A DNA stretch of 64,000 nucleotides from Allopusillimonas ginsengisoli. Its GTDB lineage: Bacteria; Pseudomonadota; Gammaproteobacteria; Burkholderiales; Burkholderiaceae_B. The notes beneath the pieces were generated by a model that made no database searches, was not told the origin of the DNA, and was given only the letters and a program-made list of their open reading frames with translations. Shown one piece after another: positions 1-8,408 of this stretch (the first letter of the stretch is position 1; each line of letters opens with the position of its first letter). The translations under genes and the position numbers were made by a program. The stretch covers positions 62,001 through 126,000 of the forward strand of contig RAPG01000003.1 of the NCBI GenBank assembly GCA_005239165.1, read 5' to 3'.

Positions 1-15
1 TATGCATAGTGCATA
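1..15. promoter_or_regulatory. Inverted repeat upstream of the first operon (possible operator)
   Basis: TATGCA-TAG-TGCATA is a perfect 6-3-6 inverted repeat lying 59 bases before the first start codon. Its form suits a dimeric regulator of the GntR, LysR or MarR type, but the regulator is not in the window, and the repeat sits at the edge, so its full extent is unknown. Confidence 0.35.
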
Positions 16-73
16 TTGGCGTCAGCACGCGTGATTGCTATCTTGAATAGATAATTTTTCGTGGAGAGACAAT

Positions 74-1036
74 ATGAACATACGCGCACTTGCACTAGCA
101 GTACTGGCATCCGTCACGGTTTCCGTCCATGCGGCTGATTGGCCCGACAAAACCGTACGAATTGTTGTGCCCTACCCGCCGGGTGGTAACGTCGATGTTG
201 CAGCGCGCATCATTGCCCCAGGGCTCGAAAAAGAGTTTGGCCAGACATTTGTAGTTGAAAATCGAGCGGGGGCTGGTGGTTTGATTGCGGGTGAGTATGT
301 TGCACGCGCCGAGCCGGATGGCAGCACGCTGTTCATGGCCGCTAATGGCCCCTTGTTGTTCAGCCCCATTATTTTCAATCGGCCGGTCTACCACTGGAAG
401 ACGGACTTTGCGCCAATTAGTACTGTGTCGCTTACACCGATGGTGATGCAAGTCAGTCCTTCGCTAAAGGTCGACAGCTTTGCTGCGTTTATCGACTATG
501 CCAAGAAAAATCCAGGAAAACTGAATATGGCTTCGCCGGGGGCGGGTACGTCTAACCATCTGATGAGCGAAATGCTGCAAAAGAAAACGGGGGCGAAATG
601 GTTGACGGTGCACTATAAGGGCAATGCGCCCGCAACGACAGATTTGATCGGTGGTCAGGTGGATTTCAACTTCGATCAAGTTTCTGTAGCGTTGCCCTTC
701 ATTAAGGAAGGCAAGCTCAAACCGTTGGCGGTCACATCCGCTAAACGAGTGCCATCGCTGCCTGATGTGCCCACTATGGAAGAGGTGGGTCTGGATGGCC
801 TGGTTGCCTACACGTTTACTGGCCTGCTGGCTCCAAACGGAACACCGGATGACGTTATACAGCGTCTGAGCGCAGCCCTGAAAACAATTCTGGCGCAACC
901 CGAAATAATTGAGAAGTTTCAGAAACTGGGCGCTGAAGCGCATAGTGCGACGCCTCAGGACTTCCAGGCGTATCTGGAGACGGAAGATAAGCGTTGGGTG
1001 CCGATTATCGAACAGGCGGGCATCACTGCCAAATAA
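74..1036 (+). CDS. Tripartite tricarboxylate transporter (Bug/TctC) substrate-binding protein
   Basis: Periplasmic solute-binding protein of the TctC family (Bordetella uptake gene, 'Bug'), which captures a carboxylate for a TctAB-type membrane pair. The 320-residue length is usual. A signal peptide ends near residue 20 (VSVHA), followed by the family signature IVVPYPPGGNVD and a VVENRAGAGG segment. A ribosome site GGAGAG lies just before the ATG. It opens a plus-strand operon with RidA, amidohydrolase and meta-pathway-like enzymes, so the ligand is probably the acid these enzymes degrade. No TctA or TctB gene is in the window, as is common for orphan Bug proteins, which may borrow a membrane pair encoded elsewhere. 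Confidence 0.93.
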   Translation: MNIRALALAVLASVTVSVHAADWPDKTVRIVVPYPPGGNVDVAARIIAPGLEKEFGQTFVVENRAGAGGLIAGEYVARAEPDGSTLFMAANGPLLFSPIIFNRPVYHWKTDFAPISTVSLTPMVMQVSPSLKVDSFAAFIDYAKKNPGKLNMASPGAGTSNHLMSEMLQKKTGAKWLTVHYKGNAPATTDLIGGQVDFNFDQVSVALPFIKEGKLKPLAVTSAKRVPSLPDVPTMEEVGLDGLVAYTFTGLLAPNGTPDDVIQRLSAALKTILAQPEIIEKFQKLGAEAHSATPQDFQAYLETEDKRWVPIIEQAGITAK

Positions 1037-1071
1037 AGCACGCCTCAATCCTCTACTGATAAGCATAGTTT

Positions 1072-1452
1072 ATGAAACGAACCAGCATTTATACAGACGG
1101 CTTCGGCCACAAGAATCCAATTCCGGCGGCCTGCCGTATCGGCAACATGGTGTACACCGGCAGCATCCTGGGCACAAACGCAGAAACCGGCGAGTATGGT
1201 GAAACCCTCGAAGAGCAGTGCCTGTGGATGTTTGAAAATATTGATCGCATTATCCGTGCAGCGGGTGGTTCGCCTGAGAGCATCATCAAGGTTACTGTTT
1301 GGATGAAAGATCGCACTCAACGCAAGGCGGTCAATGTCGAATGGCTAAAGATGTTTCCAGACGCCAATTCGCGGCCAGCTCGCCATACGATGGATGCAGC
1401 GCTCGACGGTGGCAAGCTCATTGAGTGTAGCTTCGTTGCAATTTTGAATTGA
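1072..1452 (+). CDS. RidA/YjgF family protein
   Basis: Small trimeric RidA-superfamily protein of 126 residues. The conserved arginine lies in RPARHT near residue 105, and the central VYTGSILG and IIKVTVWMKD stretches fit the family. Canonical RidA hydrolyses reactive enamines/imines; members inside catabolic operons often act as deaminases or tautomerases on a pathway intermediate. It follows the Bug protein by 35 bases and its stop overlaps the next reading frame, so it belongs to the same transcript. Its presence hints at a nitrogen-bearing or enol intermediate (inference). Confidence 0.88.
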   Translation: MKRTSIYTDGFGHKNPIPAACRIGNMVYTGSILGTNAETGEYGETLEEQCLWMFENIDRIIRAAGGSPESIIKVTVWMKDRTQRKAVNVEWLKMFPDANSRPARHTMDAALDGGKLIECSFVAILN

Positions 1453-1466
1453 GCGAGACGACACTT

Positions 1467-2339
1467 ATGCCTGACTATTTGCCATTTGACCCTAATCCGT
1501 GTTCGCCGGTTCTTACCTTGCCGGCCGCCAGCTGCGACAGCCAGTTCCATGTATTCGGTCCGCGAGAAAGATACGCGGTGCGGGAGGGAGCTGCCTATGA
1601 AATGCCTACTGCGACTATCGAAATAGCTCTTCGCATGCACAAAATACTGGGCATAGAGCGTGGCATCATCGTTCAAGCCACAACGTACGGGGCGGACCAT
1701 ACCATTGTGCTCGATGCATTGAAGGTGGCTGGTCCTGGTTATAAAGCCTGCGCAAATGCCCTTGTGCTGCTTGAGCGCGACGATACATATCTTGACCAGT
1801 TGCACGCTGCCGGCGTGCGTGGCGCTCGTTTCAACCGCCAGGGTCTGGGCGTTAGCATGTCCGACCAAGATTATCAGCGCTGCATCGCTCGTGTACGAGA
1901 GCTTGGCTGGTACGTCAAGTTTCAACCGGAGGCAGGCGGGATCATGAACCAGCTCAGCATGATGGAGAAATTGGGCGTTCCGGTAATGATTGACCATATG
2001 GCTCGGGCGAATCCGGAGTCAGGTGCAGACGATCCCAGCTTGCAAGCCTTACTCCAGCTGTTGAATCGGGACAACTTCTGGGTGATGCTCTCTTTAACTG
2101 AAAAAATTTCGCGCGCAGGCTTTCCCTGGGACGACGTATTGCCAATAGCTCATGCCTGCATCGACGCCGCGCCCGATCGGGTTGTATGGGGCAGCGACTG
2201 GCCGCATCCCGTGTCTGTGAAACAGCCGCCCAACGAAGGCGACTTAGTGAATCAGCTGCATCGCTATGCTGGCAACCACGAGAATATCCGAAAAATTCTG
2301 GTAGACAACCCAGCAACTTTCTTTGGTTTTGACATATGA
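1467..2339 (+). CDS. Amidohydrolase family protein (2-pyrone-4,6-dicarboxylate lactonase-like)
   Basis: TIM-barrel amidohydrolase of the COG3618 type, which includes 2-pyrone-4,6-dicarboxylate lactonase (LigI) and galactarolactone-type enzymes that open lactones. Seen: the barrel-opening motif CDSQFHVFGP, where the first His of HxH is Gln, and the conserved WGSDWPHP near the C-terminus that carries the catalytic Asp. I chose the ATG at 1467 (290 residues); an in-frame TTG at 1449 overlaps the ridA stop and would add six residues. The downstream gene starts in an ATGA overlap, indicating translational coupling. The substrate is not determinable; a pyrone or lactone from an aromatic acid is the inference. 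Confidence 0.85.
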   Translation: MPDYLPFDPNPCSPVLTLPAASCDSQFHVFGPRERYAVREGAAYEMPTATIEIALRMHKILGIERGIIVQATTYGADHTIVLDALKVAGPGYKACANALVLLERDDTYLDQLHAAGVRGARFNRQGLGVSMSDQDYQRCIARVRELGWYVKFQPEAGGIMNQLSMMEKLGVPVMIDHMARANPESGADDPSLQALLQLLNRDNFWVMLSLTEKISRAGFPWDDVLPIAHACIDAAPDRVVWGSDWPHPVSVKQPPNEGDLVNQLHRYAGNHENIRKILVDNPATFFGFDI

Positions 2340-3190
2340 AAATCGCTTCTTTTGAGATAAACGGTGTACAACGTTTCGGGATTGTGCGCGAGGATGGCAT
2401 CGTTGACCTTACGGACAAAGTCGCTGCTGGTTCTTTGCGCGAAATACTTGAACAGGGTGCACTCCATCAGCTTGAAACGGCGGGACACGATTCACCCGTC
2501 GACTGGGCGCTGAATGACGTCCAGTTTTTGCCGCCTGTAACGATGCCTGGAAAAATCATCTGTGTTGGCGTGAATTACAGCCATCGAAACGAAGAGTACA
2601 AAGACGGCAGTGCGCCGCCAAAGTATCCGAGCGTGTTTCCACGCTTTCCCTCGACATTGGTCGGACATGAACGGTCAATTATCTGCCCGGTACAAGAGTC
2701 TACGCAGCTCGATTATGAAGGTGAAATTGCCATCATTATCGGCAAGCGCGGGCGGCGGATAAAAGAAGAGGATGCGGAGAGCCATATTGCGGGCCTCACA
2801 TGCATGAACGAAGGAACTGTGCGCGACTGGATCAGACACGGCAAGTTCAATGTGACACAGGGCAAGAATTTTGATGACAGCGGATCCATCGGCCCATGGA
2901 TGGTGACCGCAGACGAATTCAATGGGTACGACAACTTGGAGGTCATCACACGCGTTAATGGCGAAGAGCGTCAGCGCGATACCACTGCGCATTTGTTGTT
3001 TCCATTTCGTTTTCTTATTCACTATATCTCTCGGTGGACTACGCTTCATCCTGGCGATGTAATTTCGACAGGCACACCTATTGGTGCTGGCGTGCGCTTC
3101 GATCCTCCGCGTTTTTTGAAAGAAGGCGACGTGGTCGAGGTCGAGGTTCCGGGCATTGGAATTTTGCGTAACAAGGTCAACAATGGGTGA
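2336..3190 (+). CDS. Fumarylacetoacetate hydrolase family protein
   Basis: FAH-superfamily enzyme of 284 residues with the two-part layout of the family: a short N-terminal domain, then the catalytic core from about residue 70. Metal-binding acid residues lie in DYEGEIAIIIGK, and the C-terminal STGTPIGAG loop is typical. Members hydrolyse, isomerise or decarboxylate 2-oxo acids with a 1,3-dicarbonyl arrangement; HpaG/HpcE in homoprotocatechuate breakdown are the nearest pathway parallels given the hydratase and aldolase that follow. Start overlaps the amidohydrolase stop (ATGA). Confidence 0.9.
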   Translation: MKIASFEINGVQRFGIVREDGIVDLTDKVAAGSLREILEQGALHQLETAGHDSPVDWALNDVQFLPPVTMPGKIICVGVNYSHRNEEYKDGSAPPKYPSVFPRFPSTLVGHERSIICPVQESTQLDYEGEIAIIIGKRGRRIKEEDAESHIAGLTCMNEGTVRDWIRHGKFNVTQGKNFDDSGSIGPWMVTADEFNGYDNLEVITRVNGEERQRDTTAHLLFPFRFLIHYISRWTTLHPGDVISTGTPIGAGVRFDPPRFLKEGDVVEVEVPGIGILRNKVNNG

Positions 3191-3194
3191 TTGC

Positions 3195-3992
3195 ATGCTT
3201 ACACCTGCACAACACAAACAAGCCGCCCAACTACTGCTTCAGGCCGAGAGGCAGGCCAAGCCGGTTAAACAGTTAGACGAAACCTTTCCGGGGATGGAAA
3301 TCGCTGACTCCTACGCCATCCAGAAGGAGGTGCTTGCTGCCAAGTTAGCTGCAGGCTCACAATTGCGCGGCCATAAAATAGGGCTAACCTCCAAGGCGAT
3401 GCAGAACATACAGGGTATCAACGAGCCTGATTATGGTTTTCTGCTTGATGACATGTTTTTTTCAGATGGCGATACTATTCCGGTGGATCGATTCATTGTG
3501 CCTCGTGTTGAGGTAGAGCTCGCCTTTATTTTGAATAAGCCGCTGAAGGGCAACAACGTTACGTTGCAAGATGTCTTGCGCGCCACGGAATATGTGCAAC
3601 CGGCACTGGAGATCGTGGATGGTCGAACCATGTACCCCCGCCGCATCGTAGATAATATTGCAGACAATGCGGCATCAGCCGGCATTGTCCTCGGTGGGCG
3701 TCCCGTGCGGCCTATGGATATCGACCTTCGCTGGGTAGGCTGCCTGCTTTACCGAAATGGCGTGATAGAAGAAACCGGTGTGTCGGCGGGCGTAATGGGC
3801 CATCCTGCACGGGGAGTAGAGTGGCTGGCGAAAAAACTAGCCGCGTTCGATACGTCTCTGGAGGCAGGCAGCGTAATTCTGGCAGGCTCGTTTACCCGCA
3901 CTGTGTCTGTTCAGGCTGGCGACACAATCCATGCGGATTTCGGCGAGCTCGGGGGGGTGTCAGTTTATTTTTCCAATTCGGGAGGCAAATAA
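3195..3992 (+). CDS. 2-oxo-hept-3-ene-1,7-dioate hydratase-like protein
   Basis: Hydratase/decarboxylase family protein (HpaH, MhpD, DmpE relatives) that adds water to a 2-hydroxy-dienoate before aldol cleavage. Seen: IGLTSKAMQ near residue 62, VEVELAFIL with the metal-binding glutamates near residue 110, and ALEIVDGR. At 265 residues it has the usual length. The reading frame is open back to 3156, but the ATG at 3195 matches the family N-terminus (MLTPAQ); starting earlier would overlap the FAH gene deeply. Product would pass to the aldolase that overlaps its stop by one base (TAATG). Confidence 0.9.
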   Translation: MLTPAQHKQAAQLLLQAERQAKPVKQLDETFPGMEIADSYAIQKEVLAAKLAAGSQLRGHKIGLTSKAMQNIQGINEPDYGFLLDDMFFSDGDTIPVDRFIVPRVEVELAFILNKPLKGNNVTLQDVLRATEYVQPALEIVDGRTMYPRRIVDNIADNAASAGIVLGGRPVRPMDIDLRWVGCLLYRNGVIEETGVSAGVMGHPARGVEWLAKKLAAFDTSLEAGSVILAGSFTRTVSVQAGDTIHADFGELGGVSVYFSNSGGK

Positions 3993-4768
3993 TGCCCCAG
4001 GTACCCATTAACCGATTCAAAATCGCCTTGCAGCAGAAACGCCACCAGTTAGGGCTGTGGTCCACACTCTGTAGTCCTTATTCTGCCGAAATCATTGCTC
4101 GTGCTGGTTTCGATTGGCTGCTTTTCGACATGGAGCACTCGCCGAGCGAAATCACCACAGTGTTGGGTCAGTTGCAAGCTGTAGCTCCCTATCCCGTTTC
4201 GCCGGTTTTGCGCCCAACCTGGAAAGATATTGTGCAGCAGAAGCGTCTACTCGATATCGGCGCGCAGACAATGCTCATCCCTTACGTGGAAAGTGCAGAG
4301 GAGGCAGCCCAGGCAGTGGCGGGCATGCGCTATCCACCACGGGGTGTCCGCGGCGTGGGCGGTACCAGTCGTGCTAGTGGGTTCGGGCAAGTAAAGGATT
4401 ACATGCAAGCATGTGAAGATCAGCTTTGTCTGTTGGTGCAAATTGAGTCGCTAAAGGGGCTAGAAAATGTGGAAGCGATCGCTAGCATAGATGGCGTTGA
4501 TGGTGTGTTCATCGGCCCGGCCGATTTGTCAGCCAACATGGGGCATCTGGGGCAGCCGGGCCACAAAGAGGTGCAGTCGGCCATTGAAGAAGCGATTGTG
4601 CGTATTCTTGCTTGCGGCAAAGCACCTGGCATTCTCACAGCCAACGAAGACTTGGCTCGCGGATATATTGAGCAGGGGTGCCTGTTTACGGCAGTCGGCA
4701 TCGACATGATGTTGTTGGCGCGTGGAGCCGAAGCATTGGCAGAGCGATTTAATAAACTTACTCAGTAA
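3992..4768 (+). CDS. HpcH/HpaI-type 2-oxo acid aldolase
   Basis: Class II pyruvate aldolase of the HpcH/HpaI family (258 residues), which splits 4-hydroxy-2-oxo acids to pyruvate and an aldehyde. Seen: [15 protein letters not shown], the FDMEHSP segment, [11 protein letters not shown], the metal-ligand region LVQIESL, and the IGPADLS motif. A ribosome site GGAGG lies 7 bases before the ATG, and the start overlaps the hydratase stop by one base. It ends the catabolic operon and is followed by a terminator. In the homoprotocatechuate pathway the hydratase and aldolase occur in the same order, but here no extradiol dioxygenase is present. Confidence 0.92.
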   Translation: MPQVPINRFKIALQQKRHQLGLWSTLCSPYSAEIIARAGFDWLLFDMEHSPSEITTVLGQLQAVAPYPVSPVLRPTWKDIVQQKRLLDIGAQTMLIPYVESAEEAAQAVAGMRYPPRGVRGVGGTSRASGFGQVKDYMQACEDQLCLLVQIESLKGLENVEAIASIDGVDGVFIGPADLSANMGHLGQPGHKEVQSAIEEAIVRILACGKAPGILTANEDLARGYIEQGCLFTAVGIDMMLLARGAEALAERFNKLTQ

Positions 4769-4796
4769 AATCTGTTCAGACAGCAAATCCAGAACT

Positions 4797-4825
4797 TGCG
4801 CCCCTCCCCGTGAGGGCATTTTTCT
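4797..4825 (+). terminator. Rho-independent terminator after the aldolase gene
   Basis: A GC-rich hairpin (GCCC with bulge, loop, GGGC) is followed by ATTTTTC about 30 bases after the aldolase stop and just before the convergent hicB gene. Confidence 0.6.
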
Positions 4826-5245
4826 TTAGACGACGCGGATATCCAGCGATTTTCCTAGTTCATGAAATGCCCGCTCGATGTTTTCCAGCTTTGACGAGTG
4901 GCGCAAGTCTACCAACCGGTCTATCTGGGGCATGTGGACATTCAATCGGCGGGCCAGTTCGGCCTTGCGGACACCTTGAGACACCATTTCGTTGGCAAGC
5001 AGCACTTTGGCTGTGACGATGGCAGGCAAGGTGACGGAAAGCTGACCACGTTTGGGTTTGGAAGGATGGGGCACAACCCGCTTCTCATCGAAATATATTT
5101 CGATGGCCGCCTCAAGGGCTTCTTGTCCATTTACCAGAGCTTCTGCATCGTCATCTGCGACGGTGATAGCCTCTGGAATATCTGGGAACTGGACCATGAA
5201 TGTTCCGTTGTCATCGGGGGTGAGCGTAAGAGGATAGGTCAACAT
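4826..5245 (-). CDS. hicB: Type II antitoxin, HicB family
   Basis: Antitoxin of the HicAB pair, 139 residues. Residues 1-70 form the partial RNase-H-like HicB fold (MLTYPLTLTPDDNG, FPDIPEAIT, ALEAAIEIYFDEKR). Residues 75-139 hold a helix-turn-helix (VRKAELARRLNVHMPQIDRLVDL) that would bind the operator upstream of hicA. HicB neutralises HicA by covering its active site and represses the operon. It lies 55 bases downstream of hicA on the same strand, the common toxin-first order. Confidence 0.93.
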   Translation of the reverse strand: MLTYPLTLTPDDNGTFMVQFPDIPEAITVADDDAEALVNGQEALEAAIEIYFDEKRVVPHPSKPKRGQLSVTLPAIVTAKVLLANEMVSQGVRKAELARRLNVHMPQIDRLVDLRHSSKLENIERAFHELGKSLDIRVV

Positions 5246-5300
5246 ATATTTCCTTTCTGGGCGATTTGCGATCAGCAGACCCTGAGAAGTCTGTCGTACT

Positions 5301-5486
5301 TCATTTGATACCGAGCTGTTTCTTAATCGCTTCGACTAACCCTTTACCAATTTCCTTGTTGCCGTGGTCAGGAAAGATTGTGGATCTGCCATTTAGTGTT
5401 ACTCGATAGTGGCTGCTTCCGGAGCGATGGGCAGTGAACTCTGCCCCTTGTTTCTTTAGCCACTTTCTAAACTCGCTGTACTTCAT
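5301..5486 (-). CDS. hicA: Type II toxin, HicA family mRNA interferase
   Basis: Toxin of 61 residues with a double-stranded-RNA-binding-like fold that cleaves mRNA independently of the ribosome. Seen: MKYSEFRKWLKKQGAEF, the catalytic histidine in GSSHYRV, and the FPDHGNKEIGKG segment typical of HicA. The frame stays open to 5531, but the ATG at 5486 gives the family N-terminus; the extra 15 codons would run through the promoter. No inactivating change is visible, so the pair looks functional. Confidence 0.93.
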   Translation of the reverse strand: MKYSEFRKWLKKQGAEFTAHRSGSSHYRVTLNGRSTIFPDHGNKEIGKGLVEAIKKQLGIK

Positions 5487-5499
5487 CGCCCTTTTTTTG

Positions 5500-5546
5500 T
5501 GTGTGTTTACACAGTAAGTATAATACAACATATATGTTGTGTTACT
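5500..5546 (-). promoter_or_regulatory. hicAB promoter with palindromic operator in the spacer
   Basis: ACAACATATATGTTGT (5525-5540) is a perfect 16-bp palindrome. Read on the minus strand it lies between a weak -35 (GTAACA) and a good -10 (TATACT) 17 bases apart, so a bound HicB dimer would block RNA polymerase. This gives a physical basis for autoregulation. Confidence 0.7.
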
Positions 5547-5737
5547 GGGGGCGAACGGATCGTTATTGTTGTGATACGGAGTTCCTCCGATATGTCCTTA
5601 TCACCTGGGCGCGACCTCGTTCCGCGTTCTGGTGCATAGATGGGGTTTAATGTGAAGATAGCTCAATAAATTGTGGATAATTGCAGTTGAAGCAAATGAG
5701 TACCCATTAAGGTCGGCGGGCTGGCTAAATAAGCACG

Positions 5738-5769
5738 GCCCAACAAGCCTTTAAGGCCGTAAGTTGGGC
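5738..5769. other. Nested inverted repeats in the gap before the DUF2058 gene
   Basis: GCCCAAC (5738-5744) pairs with GTTGGGC (5763-5769) and encloses GCCTTTAAGGC (5747-5757), itself a palindrome. It could form a leader hairpin for the gene starting 34 bases later. There is no T-run, so it is not a standard terminator. The remaining part of the 5487-5802 gap shows no gene. Confidence 0.4.
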
Positions 5770-5802
5770 AGGCGTGTTGCCGTTATATATGGAGTGGTAA
5801 AG

Positions 5803-6339
5803 ATGGTGTCGTTGCAAGAGCAATTTTTAAAGGCTGGTCTGGTTAACAAGAATAAAGCCAAACGGGTTAGTCACGAAAAGACCAACCAGAAAAAGGCAGA
5901 TCGCCAAACCGGTAAAGCCAGCGTTGATGAAACACGTTTGGCAGCGCTTGCTGCACAACAAAAAAGTGCAGAGCGTACTCGTGAGCTAAACGCTCAGCGT
6001 GTTGCCGCGGCGAACGAGAAAGCGATCATGGCGCAAATTACGCAAATGGTGCAGCAAAGCCGCCAGCCCAAGGGCAGGGGTGATATTGCCTACAACTTTG
6101 CCTATGGCACCAAAGTTGAACGCATGTATGTATCAGCCGAGATACGCGAACAGTTAATCGCTGGGCGTCTGGTTATTGTGCGTCTGGGAGATGCCACTGA
6201 ACTGGTGCCTAGTATCGTGGCCGATAAAATCGCGGAGCGTGATCCTTCGCTGATTGTGCGTGTTAATAAAACCAGCGCCAAAGTTGATGAAGATGACCCA
6301 TATGCAGCGTACAAAATTCCTGATGATTTGATGTGGTAA
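5803..6339 (+). CDS. DUF2058 family protein (YaiL-like)
   Basis: A 178-residue protein matching the DUF2058 family, described in other bacteria as nucleoprotein or polynucleotide-associated. The N-terminal third is lysine/arginine-rich and probably helical (KNKAKRVSHEKTNQKKADRQ), followed by a conserved C-terminal domain (YNFAYGTKVERMYVSAEIREQL, rich in strands) ending PYAAYKIPDDLMW. The start ATG at 5803 has a GGAG 8 bases upstream and gives the family N-terminus MVSLQEQFLKAGLV; the frame extends to 5764 without a ribosome site. It is a stand-alone gene with its own terminator. The biochemical role is unknown. Confidence 0.88.
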   Translation: MVSLQEQFLKAGLVNKNKAKRVSHEKTNQKKADRQTGKASVDETRLAALAAQQKSAERTRELNAQRVAAANEKAIMAQITQMVQQSRQPKGRGDIAYNFAYGTKVERMYVSAEIREQLIAGRLVIVRLGDATELVPSIVADKIAERDPSLIVRVNKTSAKVDEDDPYAAYKIPDDLMW

Positions 6340-6349
6340 CCGCAACAGA

Positions 6350-6384
6350 CTCGCCAGCGCAAACTGGCTGGTGTTTATTTTCGC
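6350..6384 (+). terminator. Terminator after the DUF2058 gene
   Basis: GCCAG (6353-6357) and CTGGC (6364-6368) form a stem, followed by the T-rich TGGTGTTTATTTT. Confidence 0.5.
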
Positions 6385-6405
6385 TGTCCCACACGGCTGT
6401 GAGTT

Positions 6406-6447
6406 GTGCCCCCCCCCACCCGTAACCTAACCGGGTGGCAGGGCACA
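6406..6447. terminator. Strong GC hairpin with a nine-C run between convergent genes
   Basis: GTGCC with a C9 run (6409-6417), then CCACCCG, loop, CGGGTGG and GGGCAC, can fold into a long stem just past the TRAP permease stop. No T-run follows on the minus strand, so it may act as a 3'-end stabiliser rather than a classical terminator. The C9 run is also a likely spot for sequence-length error. Confidence 0.4.
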
Positions 6448-6457
6448 CACTCCAGCC

Positions 6458-8386
6458 TTATGCTGCCGATTGAAGCGCGCTTGGCCTCTTGCGATGCCGA
6501 AGCCAGATCAATGTGATGAGGCCTGCGGCCGACAACACCAGGCCTGCCTCGCTTGGAATGGTGGCGACGATGGCAATGGCCAACCAGGCTGTGATGTCCA
6601 CAAACCGCCAGCGGCTGATGCGTGCGCCACCAAACAAGTAAGCAAATGAAGCCACAAACACGGCACCGCTGAGCGCCGCTTCGAAGTAGCCCATGCTGAA
6701 CCCTGGGTTGAGCATATTCGGATACAACAGAAATAGAAACGGAATAACGTAGGTGACGGCGCCCAGCATCACCGCACGGCGTGCGACGGCCACCCAGCGT
6801 TCTCCTGCCAGGCCGGCTGCTACAAAAACGCCTACGCACACGGGTGGCGTAATGACTGACAACGTGGCGTAATAAAAGACGAACATGTGCGCCGCAATCG
6901 GGCTGACCCCAATCTTGATCAACGCAGGGGCCAGGGTTGCCGCCACTAGCACATAGGCAGCGGTTGTCGGAATGCCCATGCCCATCACCATGCACACCAG
7001 CGCCACGACCAGACCGATTACCAGTACAGGCGCGTTGCCATCGCCAACAATCATTGATGACAGCGTCACGCCGACCCCAGTCAGATTAATCATGGAAACC
7101 AGAATCTGGGCGCCCGCAAGCAGAATGCCGACAATGATCAGCCCGGTTGCGCCTTCATCCAGTGCAGTGCGGGCCTGACGCAGTATTGGTTTGAGTATGC
7201 TTGGGCGTTTTTCGCTGGCAGACACTTTCTCGTCTGAGGATGACTGTATTCGCTGTGCAACTGCTGCAACGAACATGCCGGCCACGGCACCGGCTATGCC
7301 GTAGAACGCCGCCGTCTGCAGCGACATGCCTTGCAGAATCCCGATGGTGAGCCCACTAATCGATAAAACAATGGATGCGAGCCGGTCGACACGCAAAATG
7401 GATTTCCATTTTGGAATTTGATCATCAGGTACATGCCCCAAATGTTCTTCCTGTGCTGTGACGTGCACGGTGGCAAACACGCCCCAATAGAACAGTGCGG
7501 CTGGCAACACGGCGGCTGCAGCGATGGACAGGTAGTCAGTGCCAATGATTTCCGCCATGATAAAGGCGGCGGCCCCCATGATGGGTGGCGCCAATTGACC
7601 GCCTGTCGAGGCCACGGCTTCTACGGCTCCGGCAAGGGCGGCCGGGTAGCCCAGCCGCTTCATCAACGGAATGGTGAAGGCTCCGGTCGTCGCGACGTTG
7701 CCGACAGCGCTGCCGCTTACCATGCCAAACAGCCCCGAAGCGATGGTTGCGATCTTGGCTGCACCGCCTGTGGACCGGCCGCTGACACGAAGCGCCAGGT
7801 CCATGAATGTTGCCCCGCCACCTGAGTGCAGCAGAAATGCACCAAACAGAGAGAAAATCGCAATAATTGTTGCCGCTACGCCGAGCAATGAACCCCACAG
7901 GCCGATATCGCTCAGGAGCAGTGTTTCGGTGATGAAATACACATCAAAGCCGCGATGCCCCAGCGGCCCCGGAATGTACTGGCCCAGCAGTGCGTAGCCC
8001 AGGCCCACGGCAACCATGGCCGGAAAGATCAATCCAATTGCTCGTCGTGAAAGCTCCAGCACTGTCACGACGAGCACGATGGTCATGAAGATCTCGGGCG
8101 TGCCTGCTGTGGGCAGGCTGTTCATGATGATGTCGGCGTTTAGCGTGACCCACAAACAGCTTGTGGCTGCCATCAAGGCAAGCGCCCAGTCGATCACAAC
8201 GCCCAGGCCCCACCACCGCGTGCCCTTAAACAGCGGATACCGAAGCAGCGCGACGAGAATGACCAGGCTCAGGAAGATAGACCGCTGAACCAGTGCGTCC
8301 CGAGCGCCAAAGACTGCCGTGCCCAGAACGAACAAACTCAAGACCAGGGTCAGGGCGGTTGCCGCCTGGGAACGTAAGGGATTCAT
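6458..8386 (-). CDS. TAXI-type TRAP transporter, fused permease
   Basis: Inner-membrane TRAP permease in which the small DctQ-like and large DctM-like parts are one chain (642 residues), the usual form in TAXI systems. It is hydrophobic throughout, with a DctM core holding LFGMVSGSAVGNVATTG near residue 220, APPIMGAAAFIMAEI near 270 and MGMGIPTTAAYVLVA near 470. It uses the sodium gradient to import organic acids delivered by the TAXI binding protein, whose gene lies 22 bases upstream on the same strand. A GGAAAG ribosome site precedes the ATG. Part of the AtuA operon. Confidence 0.93.
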   Translation of the reverse strand: MNPLRSQAATALTLVLSLFVLGTAVFGARDALVQRSIFLSLVILVALLRYPLFKGTRWWGLGVVIDWALALMAATSCLWVTLNADIIMNSLPTAGTPEIFMTIVLVVTVLELSRRAIGLIFPAMVAVGLGYALLGQYIPGPLGHRGFDVYFITETLLLSDIGLWGSLLGVAATIIAIFSLFGAFLLHSGGGATFMDLALRVSGRSTGGAAKIATIASGLFGMVSGSAVGNVATTGAFTIPLMKRLGYPAALAGAVEAVASTGGQLAPPIMGAAAFIMAEIIGTDYLSIAAAAVLPAALFYWGVFATVHVTAQEEHLGHVPDDQIPKWKSILRVDRLASIVLSISGLTIGILQGMSLQTAAFYGIAGAVAGMFVAAVAQRIQSSSDEKVSASEKRPSILKPILRQARTALDEGATGLIIVGILLAGAQILVSMINLTGVGVTLSSMIVGDGNAPVLVIGLVVALVCMVMGMGIPTTAAYVLVAATLAPALIKIGVSPIAAHMFVFYYATLSVITPPVCVGVFVAAGLAGERWVAVARRAVMLGAVTYVIPFLFLLYPNMLNPGFSMGYFEAALSGAVFVASFAYLFGGARISRWRFVDITAWLAIAIVATIPSEAGLVLSAAGLITLIWLRHRKRPSALQSAA

Positions 8387-8408
8387 CGCTGATTCTTTCC
8401 TGTCGCGA

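Noticed and set aside
3821..3991. Extended start of the aldolase frame
   Set aside because: It lies wholly inside the hydratase gene; GGAGG and the one-base overlap fix the start at 3992.
4898..5308. 136-codon plus-strand frame over hicB
   Set aside because: It is antisense to an unmistakable HicB gene and has no family resemblance.
5738..5769. GCCCAAC...GTTGGGC fits the RYYYAAC/GTTRRRY core sites of an integron attC element
   Set aside because: The two cores are only 32 bases apart end to end, far shorter than known attC sites, and no integrase or second site is near. Kept only as an inverted repeat.
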